NCBI GenBank assembly: GCA_963677135.2
Contig: CAXXLS010000009.1
Location: 1 to 64,000 of the forward strand
From: Seleniibacterium sp963677135
GTDB taxonomy: Bacteria; Desulfobacterota; Desulfuromonadia; Desulfuromonadales; Geopsychrobacteraceae
Direction of reading: 5' to 3'
DNA length: 64,000 nt
The notes under the pieces are model-generated. The model was not told where the DNA came from, ran no database searches, and was given only the letters and a program-made list of their open reading frames with translations. This document shows, piece by piece, positions 1 through 9,931 of the stretch. Within the stretch, counting starts at the first letter, position 1; each line of letters opens with the position of its first letter. Made by a program: the position numbers and the translations under genes.

Positions 1-1
1 C

Positions 2-797
2 AGCACGCGTCTGCTGCCGGCCCTGGACGATGCGGTCAGGGCCATGAACGAACCGATGGTGAGCCATGATGCGGTGGGCTTTTTCCTGCTCTCCCGGGAA
101 GTCGCCAAGGATGTCAAGGTGGTGCAGAGCGGCCAGGGAGCCGACGAGGTCTTTGCCGGTTACCACTGGTATCCACCGATGATGGCCACCGACGACGCCG
201 TCGGCGAATACAAAAAGGCCTTCTTTGACCGGGATCATGGCGAAGTTCTGGAAGCCGTCGCCCCCCATCTCCACGGGGATGATGTCAGTACCGCTTTCGT
301 CAGGGGAACACTTCGCCCGGGCGGGCGCAAAGGACCCCATCGACCAGGCCCTGCGTCTCGATACCACCATCATGCTGGTCGACGATCCGGTCAAACGGGT
401 CGACAACATGACCATGGCCTGGAGTCTGGAAGCCAGGGTCCCGTTCCTGGATCACGAACTGGTCGAACTGGCCGCCCGCATTCCCGGCCGCCACAAGGTC
501 GGCGGCGACGGCAAATACGTCCTCAAGGAGGCCGGCCGCAAGGTCCTGCCGGCAGCCGTTATCGACCGGCCCAAGGGGTATTTCCCGGTGCCGGCCCTGA
601 AATACCTGCGCGGCCCCTACCTGGACCGGGTGCGGGATATTCTCAACGCTCCGGTCGCCCGCCAACGCGGGCTGTTCAACCCCGCCTACGTCGAAAAACT
701 GTTCAGGGACCCTGAAGCTCACATCACTCCCCTGCGTGGCTCGAAACTCTGGCAGCTGGCCCTGCTGGAATACTGGCTGCAGTCCCATAACATTTGA
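2..797 (+). CDS. asnO: N-acetylglutaminylglutamine amidotransferase, C-terminal part, frameshifted
   Basis: This is an asparagine-synthetase-type amidotransferase. In the NAGGN pathway it amidates the dipeptide N-acetylglutaminylglutamine to make a compatible solute. The reading frame is open from the window edge, so the N-terminal glutaminase domain lies outside. Visible synthetase-domain motifs are SGQGADEVFAGY and, further on, SLEARVPFLDHELVEL. The frame changes at the G-run at 303-306; removing one G joins STAFVR to EHFARAGAKDPIDQAL. The change falls in a homopolymer in a conserved region, so a sequencing error is likelier than a real pseudogene. The assignment within the large AsnB family rests on the next two genes, which complete the NAGGN set. 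Confidence 0.85.
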
Positions 798-811
798 CAA
801 GGAGGGTGAGC

Positions 812-2562
812 ATGACTGAAAAACATCAGAAACATCACCGTCTCGAGCGGATCAAATCCCCCACCGCCGGCAGCTGGGGGGAACCGATCCCCGCGCACCA
901 GGATAAATTGCCGGTCAATGTGGAAATCGACTGCGGCTGGGGGAGGCTGATCTTCGCCCATACCTTCAAGACCCCCGAACCCCTGGCCGACACCCTGCGC
1001 AAGGAGCAGAGCGGGCAGCGCGACATCGCCCTGTACGTCCATAACCCCCATATCCTGCTGTCCCTCGCCCCCCAGGAGCTGTTTCTCGACCCGTCCGACA
1101 CCTACCGCCTGTGGTTGAGCTATTACCGCCCGGCCAACAAACCGCACAAGGGGTACCAGGTCAGACGCCTGAAAACCCGCGCCGATGGCGAGGCGATCAA
1201 CCATATTTACAGCAGCCGGGGCATGGTCACGGTCCCGCCTGATTTTATCTGGGAAAACCGCAGCAGTCGCGTCATCACCTACCTGGTCGCGGAAGATAAC
1301 GACACCGGCGAGATCCTCGGCACCGCCACCGGCATCGATCATGCCAACGCTTTCGACGATCCTGAAAACGGCTCGAGCCTCTGGTGTCTCGCCGTCGCGC
1401 CCCAGTGTCCCCACCCGGGAGTCGGGCTCGCCCTGACCGATTACCTGGCCGGGCATTTTCAGGCCCGGGGGCGCAATTTTATGGATCTCTCCGTTCTCAA
1501 TGAAAACGAACAGGCCGTTGCCCTCTACAAGAAACTCGGCTTCCAGCGGATCCCCGCCTTCTGTGTCAAGTACAAGAACGAAATCAACGAACCCCTGTTT
1601 ACCGGTCCGGATGTCACCAAAGACCTCAACCCCTACGCGAAAATCATCGTCAACGAGGCCCGCCGCCGGGGGATCGTCGTCGCCGTCGATGACGCCGAGA
1701 ACGGCTTCTTTACCCTGTCCCATGGCGGCCGGGTGATCAACTGCCGGGAGTCCCTGAGCGATCTCACCTCGGCCGTGGCCATGAGCCGTTGTGATGACAA
1801 GGAGGTGACAACCCGCGTCCTGCAGGGGATCGGCCTGAAAACTCCGATCCAGAGGGTGGCCGGGACCCCGGACGAAAACCACCGTTTTCTCCGGGAACAC
1901 GGCCCCCTGGTGGTCAAACCGGCCCGCGGGGAACAGGGCAAAGGGGTGTTCGTCAACCTTGAGACTCCGGAAGATGTCGACCGGGCGGTCACTGCAGCCG
2001 CAGAGCTGTGCGACAAAGTCCTGCTGGAAAAATTTCATCGGGGAGAAGACCTGCGCATTATCGTCATCGATAAAAGGTGGTCGCCGCAGCGATCCGGAGA
2101 CCCCCTTTCGTGGTCGGCAACGGCCAGCACCCGATCCGGACCCTCATCGAAAAGCAGAGCCGCAGGCGCAGCGCAGCGACCCAGGGGGAAAGCAGCATTC
2201 CCATCGATGACGAGACCGTACGCTGCCTCGCCAAGGCCGGCTATGACCTTGACGACGTTCCTCCCGCCGAAACCCGGTTGCAGGTCCGCGGGGCCGCCAA
2301 CCTGCATACCGGGGGAACCATTCATGATGTCACGGAGGACCTGCACCCGGAGCTCCGCACGGCTGCCGAACAGGCCGCCGAAATTTTGCAGATCCCGGTG
2401 GTCGGCCTCGACTTCATCGTCCCGGACGTCAGCGCGCCTGACTATGTTATTATCGAAGCGAACGAGCGACCCGGTCTGGCCAACCATGACCCGCAACCCA
2501 CCGCGGAAAGGTTCGTGGACCTGCTGTTTCCCCATACCGTTGTCAAGCCGCAGGACCACTAA
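812..2562 (+). CDS. ngs: N-acetylglutaminylglutamine synthetase (GNAT plus ATP-grasp), frameshifted
   Basis: This two-domain enzyme joins an acetyltransferase to an ATP-grasp ligase and makes N-acetylglutaminylglutamine. The GNAT part is near residues 130-260, with LWCLAVAPQCPHPGVGLALTDYL and later NENEQAVALYKKLGF as acetyl-CoA-fold signatures. The ATP-grasp part follows, with VVKPARGEQGKGV and, near the C-terminus, VIIEANERPGL. ATG 812 is chosen because GGAGGG lies just upstream. The frame breaks at the A-run 2072-2075; adding one A gives DKKVVAAAIRR and continues to the stop at 2562. The break is in a homopolymer, so a sequencing error is suspected. It lies directly after asnO and before the M42 peptidase. 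Confidence 0.88.
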
Positions 2563-2583
2563 CCTGTCCAGGAGAACAACTGC

Positions 2584-3738
2584 ATGCAAAGACTGAAAAT
2601 AGATCTCGACTACATGTCGGACATCCTCCAGACCCTGCTGGCGACGCCCAGCCCAACCGGACTGACCGATGAGATCGTCCAGGTCACGGGCCGCGAGCTT
2701 CAGCGTCTGGACATTCCCTTTGAACTGACCAGGCGGGGGGCCATCCGCGCCCACCTGCCGGGCCGCCTGCAGCATCCCGACCGGGCGATCGTCGTGCACC
2801 TCGACACCATCGGCGCCATGGTCAAGCAACTCAAGGAGAACGGGCGGCTCGAACTGGTTCCCATCGGCCACTGGTCAAGCCGCTTCGCCGAGGGGGCCAG
2901 GGCTACGGTTTACACCGATACCGGCAGCTACCGCGGCACCATTCTGCCTCTCAAAGCCTCGGGGCATGTCTACAATGAAGAAGTGGATGAGCAGCCGGTG
3001 AACTGGCAACAGGTGGAGATGCGGGTGGACGAAATTCTCCATACGAGCAAAGATTTGGCCCGGCTGGGCATCAATGTCGGCGACTACGTCGCCATCGACC
3101 CCCAGCCCGAATTCCTCGCCAACGGCTTTATCGTGTCCCGTCACCTCGACAACAAGGCCGGGGTCGCGGCCCTGCTGACAGCGGCGAAGGCGATCCGTGA
3201 AACGGGCATGGAACTGCCGGTCAATACGCACCTGCTGTTCACCATTTCGGAGGAAACCGGTTCCGGCGCTTCAGCCGTGCTCCACCGCGGAGCCAGCGAA
3301 CTGGTGACCATCGACAACGGCACCGTGGCACCGGGGCAGAGTTCGCGCGAATCGGGGGTCACCCTGGCGATGATGGATTCCAGCGGCCCCTTCGATTTCC
3401 ACCTGACCCGGAAACTGATCGATCTGTGCCAGCAGTTCGAAATCCAGCACCAGCGCGACGTATTCAGATATTACCGGTGCGACAGCGCCTCGGCGGTCGA
3501 AGCGGGGAACGACACCCGCACCGCCCTCATCTGTTTCGGCCTTGACGGGTCCCATGGGTACGAGCGCACCCACTTCAACGCCCTGCGTTCCATTGCCGAG
3601 CTGACCACCCTGTACCTGCAGACCGAACCGACCTTCATGAAGGACAAGGCCGACCTCACCGGGTTCAGTGATTTCAGCAAGCAGGTCGACGACTTCAGGG
3701 AGCGCAAAACCAGGGGGGAGCAGCCCAACCAGGAATAA
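2584..3738 (+). CDS. M42-family peptidase of the NAGGN osmoprotectant system
   Basis: This zinc aminopeptidase-like protein of 384 residues is regularly the third gene of NAGGN clusters. Its exact substrate is not known; turnover or processing of the dipeptide is an inference. The M42 metal-binding pattern is present: VVHLDT, SRHLDNKAG, SEETGSG, TIDNGT and a late DGSHGYERTH histidine. A ribosome site (AGGAGAACAACTGC) precedes ATG 2584, 21 bases after ngs, so the three genes probably form one operon. The C-terminus is charged and rich in K, R, E and Q. Confidence 0.85.
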   Translation: MQRLKIDLDYMSDILQTLLATPSPTGLTDEIVQVTGRELQRLDIPFELTRRGAIRAHLPGRLQHPDRAIVVHLDTIGAMVKQLKENGRLELVPIGHWSSRFAEGARATVYTDTGSYRGTILPLKASGHVYNEEVDEQPVNWQQVEMRVDEILHTSKDLARLGINVGDYVAIDPQPEFLANGFIVSRHLDNKAGVAALLTAAKAIRETGMELPVNTHLLFTISEETGSGASAVLHRGASELVTIDNGTVAPGQSSRESGVTLAMMDSSGPFDFHLTRKLIDLCQQFEIQHQRDVFRYYRCDSASAVEAGNDTRTALICFGLDGSHGYERTHFNALRSIAELTTLYLQTEPTFMKDKADLTGFSDFSKQVDDFRERKTRGEQPNQE

Positions 3739-3784
3739 CTCCGGCAACGCCCCCCCCGGGGGGACGGAGGGGGCACGGCGGAGA

Positions 3785-4288
3785 TCAGATCTCGATCGTT
3801 TTCGGCAGGTCTTCTTCCGGAGCGAACCATTCGTTGTCCAGAAATTCGCCGCTGGTGATCTGGCTGATCCGGCGCTTGAGATATTTGCCTTCCGCGCTCA
3901 CGGCGACGGTCCCGTCGGGCAGATAGAGCTCCCCGGTGCCGGCAAAGCGCATGCCGCTGGTGCGGGTGATCCGGGCAACCGCCTTGAGCTCTACTCCCAG
4001 GGGGACCGGCTTGCGATATTTGACCTGGAGATCGAGGGTCACACCGAAAGTCTCCTGGTCGTGATGGATCATGATCGCCCGGCCGATGACCTCGTCGAGA
4101 AGGGCCGCGGACACCCCGCCGTGGGCGATACCCGGATAACTCTGGTGTTCCTCCCGCGGGGTAAACAGGGCGACCAGTTCCTGTTCCGCAGTTTCGTAGA
4201 AGCGGGTCTTGAGACCGAACTGGTTCTCGATGCCGCAGACCATGCAGTAGCGGGAAATATGCTGACCTTTAACAACGGTATGTGTCAT
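3785..4288 (-). CDS. PaaI-type hotdog thioesterase
   Basis: The 167-residue protein looks like a single hotdog-fold acyl-CoA thioesterase. The central GIAHGGVSAALLDEVIG segment carries the HGG and acidic residues typical of PaaI/YbgC-like enzymes. An N-terminal CMVCG may be an added metal-binding turn. The natural acyl-CoA is not predictable. It is convergent with the NAGGN operon and upstream-adjacent to a LysE exporter on the same strand. Confidence 0.75.
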   Translation of the reverse strand: MTHTVVKGQHISRYCMVCGIENQFGLKTRFYETAEQELVALFTPREEHQSYPGIAHGGVSAALLDEVIGRAIMIHHDQETFGVTLDLQVKYRKPVPLGVELKAVARITRTSGMRFAGTGELYLPDGTVAVSAEGKYLKRRISQITSGEFLDNEWFAPEEDLPKTIEI

Positions 4289-4315
4289 TTTAAACCTCTG
4301 TGTGCTGAAAAATCA

Positions 4316-4954
4316 TTAAAGGGGACCGCTGGCGGCGAAATAGCCCCCCAGTAATCGCCAGGCATCATAAAAAAGCAGCCCCGCCAGACCCAGGATCATC
4401 AGGCCGAGAAACCGCATCAGCCAACGGTACCAGGCGCCGGAGAGAAACGCCCGGCCGCGCCCGGTCACTACCGCCAGCAGAACCTTGGCCCCGACCAGGC
4501 AGATGTAGAAGCCGATGACGAACGCCAGCCCCGCAGCCGTCCCCCGGGCGAGAGCCTGGCGGGTGGTCGGAGCCCCGACGCTGATCCAGAACAAATAAGG
4601 ATGGGGACTGAGAAAATTAGTGAAAACCCCCTGCAGCAACGACTTCGGCCTGACCGCGGTCATCCCGGGTGCGGAGTTGGTGGTTTTCAGGCTCCGCCAT
4701 CCCAGCAGGGTCAGAAAACAGCCCCCGGTCACGGCAATCAATCCCAGCAGCAGAGAGGAATCACTGAGCCGGCCCACCACCAGCAACGCCAGGATGACGA
4801 TGGGCAGATCCGTCAGCAGGGGAGCCAGGGCGACCTTGAACCCGGCCCCGATCCCATGCCGGAGAGTTTCGGACATGACCAGGGCGAGCAGCGGCCCGGG
4901 TGAGAATCCGGCCGACAAACCCAGAATAACGCCAACGACCAGATAATGGAACAT
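4316..4954 (-). CDS. LysE/RhtB-family amino-acid exporter
   Basis: A polytopic inner-membrane protein of about 212 residues with roughly six hydrophobic segments. The N-terminal signature GLSAGFSPGPLLALVMSE is the conserved first helix of LysE/RhtB efflux proteins, and FLSPHPYLFW is the later conserved motif. The start at 4954 follows GGAGAGAGGC. The substrate (an amino acid or derivative) cannot be told from sequence. It is divergent from the rnf operon. Confidence 0.82.
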   Translation of the reverse strand: MFHYLVVGVILGLSAGFSPGPLLALVMSETLRHGIGAGFKVALAPLLTDLPIVILALLVVGRLSDSSLLLGLIAVTGGCFLTLLGWRSLKTTNSAPGMTAVRPKSLLQGVFTNFLSPHPYLFWISVGAPTTRQALARGTAAGLAFVIGFYICLVGAKVLLAVVTGRGRAFLSGAWYRWLMRFLGLMILGLAGLLFYDAWRLLGGYFAASGPL

Positions 4955-5386
4955 GCCTCTCTCCAGCACCGCCAACCGCAACCGTTCAGAGCAACGAGGT
5001 AGCCTACCAGATCACTTCCGCGTTGGCAAAGCATGAGGACACGGCAGGCCATCCTTCGGGGCACGGGCGCAATGAGAGAATAACCATTGCCGCCGAAATA
5101 AATTATTTTTTTATGCCCATATATGAGAAAAATACCGCCGTAACAAGACGTCATCTCACAATCGTCAGACAAATCTGTGAATACCCCCTTCCATCATATG
5201 ATGAATTCTGGTATATATCTGTCGTCGCGTTGCTTTTAAAATAAACATCTCAGCAAAAATCCTACTAATTAATAATAATAACGCCCTTTTCCTGCGCCCG
5301 ATATCAGTCAGTAGGACAGGTCGATTTTAGGTCGGTTTTTCGGGTTTTTAGAACGCCTTTCTGAACTGTTTCCCGAATAAAAAAGT

Positions 5387-5415
5387 TTGACAAAAAAACC
5401 GCCCTCCGTTAAAAA
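5387..5415 (+). promoter_or_regulatory. candidate sigma70 promoter of the rnf operon
   Basis: TTGACA at 5387-5392, a 17-base spacer, then a weak TAAAAA. It lies in the AT-rich 512-base gap between the LysE gene and rnfA. Nothing else clear was seen in that gap. Confidence 0.4.
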
Positions 5416-5466
5416 AACGTGGTCTTACCATTTTATACTTTTCGTTTGAACTGGAGCATATTTAAC

Positions 5467-6048
5467 ATGGTTTCTCTGCTACTTATTCTGATCAGTGCCG
5501 TCTTCGTGAACAACTTTGTTCTGGCGCGGTTTCTTGGAATCTGTCCGTTTCTTGGTGTTTCCAAGAAGGTTGAAACAGCCATCGGCATGGGGATGGCGGT
5601 CATCTTCGTCATGACGGTCGCCTCGGTCGTTACCTGGTTTATTCAATACTTCATCCTCATCCCGTTCGGCATTGAATACCTGCAGACCATCGCCTTCATC
5701 CTGGTTATCGCCTCGCTGGTTCAGCTGGTTGAGATGGTCATTCAGAAAACCAGTCCGGTTCTGTACCAGTCCCTCGGTATCTTCCTGCCCCTGATCACCA
5801 CCAACTGCGCGGTTCTCGGGGTTGCCGTTCTCAACATCCAGAAATCCTACAACTTCATCGAATCTCTGGTTTTCGCCCTGGGTGCCGGCCTCGGCTTCAC
5901 CCTGGCCATGGTTCTGTTTGCCGGCCTGCGCGAGCGCATCGAGCTGTGCCCGGTTCCCAACAGCTTCCGCGGTACGGCAATCGCTATGGTGACGGCGGGA
6001 CTGCTGTCCCTCGCCTTTATGGGATTTGCAGGTCTCGTAAAAGGCTAA
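5467..6048 (+). CDS. rnfA: Rnf electron-transport complex subunit RnfA
   Basis: First gene of a complete rnfABCDGE set. The Rnf complex couples electron flow between ferredoxin and NAD to ion pumping across the inner membrane. RnfA is a six-helix subunit; the conserved NNFVLARFLGICPFLGVSKK and TTNCAVLG segments are present. The open frame extends upstream, but ATG 5467, preceded by GGAG, gives the standard 193-residue protein. In an anaerobe the complex probably conserves energy or drives reverse electron flow. The direction is not shown by the sequence. Confidence 0.95.
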   Translation: MVSLLLILISAVFVNNFVLARFLGICPFLGVSKKVETAIGMGMAVIFVMTVASVVTWFIQYFILIPFGIEYLQTIAFILVIASLVQLVEMVIQKTSPVLYQSLGIFLPLITTNCAVLGVAVLNIQKSYNFIESLVFALGAGLGFTLAMVLFAGLRERIELCPVPNSFRGTAIAMVTAGLLSLAFMGFAGLVKG

Positions 6049-6134
6049 TTCGACAATCGATCATTCTTAATAATCACCAGTCTCCGGTCTCTGTTCAGAC
6101 ACACGGAGGGCTGGGGTCTGTTTGAGAGGAATAC

Positions 6135-6984
6135 ATGCTCACAGCAATACTATGTCTTGGTGGAATCGGGCTGATCGCATCAGCTACCCTCGGTCTTGCA
6201 TCCAAAAAAATTTGCCGTTGAAGTCGACCCGCGGGAGGCTGCCATCCTGGAGAGCCTGCCCGGAGCCAACTGCGGCGCGTGTGGCGAACCCGGCTGCTCA
6301 GGTTATGCAAAAGGGGTCGCTGAAGGCCGCCTCGCCCCCAACCTCTGTACTCCGGGCGGTCCCGACACCGTCACGGCCATCGCCGAGATTCTCGGTGTCG
6401 AGGCGGTCGCTGCGGAACCGATGGTCGCCGTGGTCAAGTGCCAGGGGGACAACAGCAAAGCCGCCAGCAAATACAAGTACCTCGGCATGTTCGACTGCAA
6501 CGCCGCCCAGAAACTGGCTGACGGCCCCAAAACCTGCCCGGGGGGCTGCCTCGGTCTCGGGTCCTGCGCCAAAGCCTGCCCCTTCGGTGCCATTGAAATG
6601 ACCGATCAGGGCCTGGCCGTCATCGACCGCCAAAAATGCACCGGTTGTGAAAAGTGTGTCGCCGTGTGTCCGCGCAACGTCATCTCCATGACCCCCAAGG
6701 CCGTCACCACCCACGTTCTCTGCAACAGCCACGACAAGGGCGCAGCGGTTCGCAAGTACTGCCAGGTGGGCTGTATCGGCTGCAACATCTGCAAAAAGAC
6801 CGTTCCCGAAGCCTACGTCATCGAAAGCTTCCTGGCGACCGTCGTTTACGAAAGCGCCGAAGGTGCCGAGGCCGCCATTGAAAAATGTCCGATGAAATGT
6901 ATCCGTGATTTCAGCTTAGGTTATCCGGAAGGGAGCAGTTTCCAGGCTCCCGGAGCTCCGGCCAAGCAGGAAACTGCAGCATAA
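6135..6984 (+). CDS. rnfB: Rnf complex iron-sulfur subunit RnfB, frameshifted near the N-terminus
   Basis: RnfB is the ferredoxin-like entry subunit. The membrane anchor starts at ATG 6135 (MLTAILCLGGIGLIASATLG). The cytoplasmic part carries CGACGEPGCSGYA (4Fe-4S domain), CPGGCLGLGSC, CAKACPFGAIEM, CTGCEKCVAVCP and CIGCNICKK. The anchor and the rest are in different frames. An A7 run at about 6202-6208 should be A6 to read ASKKFAVEVD. Because the operon is otherwise intact, this is probably a homopolymer sequencing error. Without the correction, the longest frame begins inside the coding region and loses the membrane helix. Confidence 0.92.
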
Positions 6985-7001
6985 AAAGGATTGAATCAGG
7001 T

Positions 7002-8318
7002 ATGAATCTCAAAACTTTTGCCGGCGGACTTCATCCGCCAGACAGCAAGCACTACTCCGCCCACAAGGCGATTGAGAACTGTCCTTTACCGGAAGAACTG
7101 GTCATTCCGGCGGCCCAGCACATCGGCGCTCCTGCCGAGATCTGCGTCGCAGTCGGCGACCAGGTCAAAAAGGGGACAGTCATCGCCAATGCCAAAGGCT
7201 TTGTTTCGGTTCCGATCCATGCCTCGACCTCCGGTGAGGTGATTGCCGTGGAACCGCGCCTGCACCCCACCGGTCGCCTGCTTCCGGCGGTGGTCATAAA
7301 GCCGGATGGCCAGGACGAATGGGATCCGTCCCTCAGCGGCAGCGACCCGGATCAACTGGACGCCGACACCCTGAAAAAGATGATCAGCGCGGCCGGCATC
7401 GTCGGTCTGGGGGGCGCGACCTTCCCGGCCCACGTCAAGCTTTCACCGCCGGCTGAAAAGCCCATCGACACCCTGATTCTGAACGGTGTCGAGTGCGAAC
7501 CCTTCCTCACCGCCGACCACAGGTTGATGCTTGAGGAGAGCGATCGCATTATCGATGGCGTCAAGATCCTGCTCAAGGTCCTCGGCATCACCAGGGCGGT
7601 GATCGGCATCGAGGCAAACAAGCCTGACGCCATCGAAAAACTGACGGCAGAATGCCAACCCCACGGGATCGAGGTTCAGGCTCTCGAGGTCAAGTATCCT
7701 CAGGGCGCTGAAAAACAGCTCATCGACGCCATCACCGGTCGCCAGGTTCCCTCCGGGGGTCTGCCGATGGACTGCGGCGTCGTCGTCCAGAACGTCGGGA
7801 CCGCGGCCGCCATCAGCGACGCCATCCGCCTGGGCCGCCCCCTGGTCGAGCGGATCGCCACGGTGACAGGTCCGGCCGTCAAAGAGCCGAAAAACCTGAA
7901 AATCGCCATCGGCACTCCCCTGACCCACATGGTCGAGTTCTGCGGCGGTCTCAATTGCGAACCGGGCAAAATCATCATGGGCGGACCGATGATGGGGCAA
8001 ACCCAGATCTCCCTTGACGCGCCTGCCGTTCGCGGCACCTCCGGGGTCCTGATCTTTGGGGCCGATCAGATCGACACCAAGCCGGCCGGTCCCTGTATCC
8101 GCTGCGGCCGTTGCATCAGCGTGTGCCCGATCCATCTGCAACCGACCACCATTGCAACCTATGCACGCCTTGATCTCGTTGATGAAGCCGAGCAGCACAA
8201 CGCCCTCGATTGTATCGAGTGTGGCTGTTGTACCTACATCTGCCCGGCCTCTTTACCGTTGGTTCAATCGATCCGTCACATAAAGGGCGGCATCATGGCC
8301 AAGAGAAGGAAGTCCTGA
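7002..8318 (+). CDS. rnfC: Rnf complex subunit RnfC
   Basis: Membrane-associated subunit with an NADH/FMN-binding region and two 4Fe-4S clusters. The 438-residue length fits short RnfC forms lacking the alanine-rich C-terminal tail of enterobacterial RsxC. GLGGATFPAHVKL is the flavin/nucleotide-binding signature, NGVECEPFLTADHRLM follows, and the clusters are CIRCGRCISVCP and CIECGCCTYICP. It starts 17 bases after rnfB and is followed at once by rnfD. Confidence 0.95.
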   Translation: MNLKTFAGGLHPPDSKHYSAHKAIENCPLPEELVIPAAQHIGAPAEICVAVGDQVKKGTVIANAKGFVSVPIHASTSGEVIAVEPRLHPTGRLLPAVVIKPDGQDEWDPSLSGSDPDQLDADTLKKMISAAGIVGLGGATFPAHVKLSPPAEKPIDTLILNGVECEPFLTADHRLMLEESDRIIDGVKILLKVLGITRAVIGIEANKPDAIEKLTAECQPHGIEVQALEVKYPQGAEKQLIDAITGRQVPSGGLPMDCGVVVQNVGTAAAISDAIRLGRPLVERIATVTGPAVKEPKNLKIAIGTPLTHMVEFCGGLNCEPGKIIMGGPMMGQTQISLDAPAVRGTSGVLIFGADQIDTKPAGPCIRCGRCISVCPIHLQPTTIATYARLDLVDEAEQHNALDCIECGCCTYICPASLPLVQSIRHIKGGIMAKRRKS

Positions 8319-8319
8319 C

Positions 8320-9309
8320 GTGGAAAATCAGCTTTATCTGTCATCTTCACCCCATATTCACAGTCCTGAAACGACGGACAAGATCATGCGGCTGGTCATT
8401 TATGCCCTGCTGCCTGCGGTCGCCGTTTCTCTCTACTTTTTCGGCCTGCCGGCTCTCAAGACCCTGCTGATCTGCACCATCGGCTGTGTCGCTTTTGAAG
8501 CCCTGTGCTGCCGGATCATGAAACAGCAGCTCACCGTCACCGACGGCTCGGGTGCCCTCACCGGGATCCTGCTGGCCCTCAACCTGCCGGCATCGAGCCC
8601 CTGGTGGATGTCTCTCCTCGGCGCCGGCATCGCCATCATCATCGGCAAGATGATCTACGGCGGTCTCGGTTACAACCCCTTCAACCCAGCCCTGGTGGCC
8701 CGGGTTGTGCTGCTGATTTCGTTCCCGGTTCAGATGACCTCATGGACCGCGCCGACCCCTCTCGGCTCCGGCCTCGATGCGGTGACCACCGCGACTCCGC
8801 TGGGCGAGATGAAAACCGCGGTCATGCTCACCGGGAAACTCCCCGAACTGGCAACCAGCGGCTTCGGCAACTACTTTGTCGGCAATATGGGGGGCTGCCT
8901 CGGTGAGGTTTCCGCCATCGCCCTGCTGCTCGGCGGTCTGTTCCTGATTTTCAAAAAAGTCATCAGCTGGCATACCCCGGTGAGCTTCATCGGCTCGGTG
9001 ATTGTTATCGGCGGGATCTTCTGGCTGGTCGATCCGACCAAATACCCGAATCCCCTGTTTCACCTGCTGACCGGTGGTCTGCTCCTCGGTGCCTTCTTCA
9101 TGGCCACCGACATGGTCACGTCCCCGGTCACCTACAAAGGGATGCTGATTTTCGGCGTCGGCTGCGGTTTGCTGACTGTCCTGATTCGTCTGTTCGGCGG
9201 TTATCCGGAGGGTGTTTCCTTCGCCATCCTGCTGATGAACGCTGCAACCCCACTCATTGACCGTTACACCCGCCCGAAAATCTACGGGCAGGTTGAAACG
9301 AAAGCCTGA
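8320..9309 (+). CDS. rnfD: Rnf complex subunit RnfD
   Basis: Polytopic membrane subunit carrying covalently bound FMN. The probable flavinylation threonine lies in DAVTTATPLG, about 150 residues in; the family consensus is S(T)GATPL. GTG 8320 is the start, one base after the rnfC stop, indicating translational coupling. Many hydrophobic helices are seen, including the GALTGILLALNLP segment conserved in RnfD/NqrB. Length (329 residues) is normal. Confidence 0.95.
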   Translation: MENQLYLSSSPHIHSPETTDKIMRLVIYALLPAVAVSLYFFGLPALKTLLICTIGCVAFEALCCRIMKQQLTVTDGSGALTGILLALNLPASSPWWMSLLGAGIAIIIGKMIYGGLGYNPFNPALVARVVLLISFPVQMTSWTAPTPLGSGLDAVTTATPLGEMKTAVMLTGKLPELATSGFGNYFVGNMGGCLGEVSAIALLLGGLFLIFKKVISWHTPVSFIGSVIVIGGIFWLVDPTKYPNPLFHLLTGGLLLGAFFMATDMVTSPVTYKGMLIFGVGCGLLTVLIRLFGGYPEGVSFAILLMNAATPLIDRYTRPKIYGQVETKA

Positions 9310-9328
9310 AGGCGGAGGAGACAAGATT

Positions 9329-9931
9329 ATGAAAGATATCAGCCGCCTGCTTATTGCTCTGACCCTGATCGCCGGTTGTGCGGGCTTTGTCCTGTCCCTG
9401 GTTGAAGGGGTTACCCGTGAACCGATCAAAGAACAGCGTCGCCTCCAGATGGTCAAGGCCTTAAGTGCCGTTCTGCCCGAGTTCGACAACAGCCCGGACA
9501 CCGACACCGTGGTTCTTGAAAACGGCGTTGACAAAAAAGGGAATCCCGTTCAGGTCACCTTCTACCGGGCCCGCAAAAACGAGGAGCTGGTAGGGACCGC
9601 CTTCAAGGTGATCGCACCCGATGGCTACAGTGGCAACATCGAGGTCATGGTCGGCCTCAAGCCTGACGAGACCCTCAACGCCATCGAGATTCTGACCCAC
9701 GCCGAAACCCCGGGTCTCGGCAGCCGTATCGAAGAGGACTGGTTCAAAGACCAGTACCAGAACAAGGGCCTCGACAACGCTGACTGGCGCGTCAAAAAGG
9801 ATGGTGGCGAATTTGACCAGATCTCTGGTGCCACGATCTCGCCCCGGGCCGTGACCGGTGCCGTCAAGAAGGGCCTGGAGTTCTACCGCGCCCATCAACA
9901 GGAGATTGTCGCGCAAGGAGTCACCAAATGA
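9329..9931 (+). CDS. rnfG: Rnf complex subunit RnfG
   Basis: Periplasmic FMN-carrying subunit with one N-terminal membrane helix (LLIALTLIAGCAGFVLSLV). The flavinylation motif is SGATISPRAV near the C-terminus, and HAETPGLGSRIEEDWF is the conserved family block. ATG 9329 is chosen over the longer frame because GGCGGAGGAG lies just upstream and the result aligns with typical RnfG. Its stop overlaps the rnfE start (ATGA). Confidence 0.94.
   Translation: MKDISRLLIALTLIAGCAGFVLSLVEGVTREPIKEQRRLQMVKALSAVLPEFDNSPDTDTVVLENGVDKKGNPVQVTFYRARKNEELVGTAFKVIAPDGYSGNIEVMVGLKPDETLNAIEILTHAETPGLGSRIEEDWFKDQYQNKGLDNADWRVKKDGGEFDQISGATISPRAVTGAVKKGLEFYRAHQQEIVAQGVTK

Noticed and set aside
719..2871. Long minus-strand frames opposite asnO, ngs and the peptidase gene
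   Set aside because: Antisense shadows of GC-rich coding sequence with no family motif or ribosome site.
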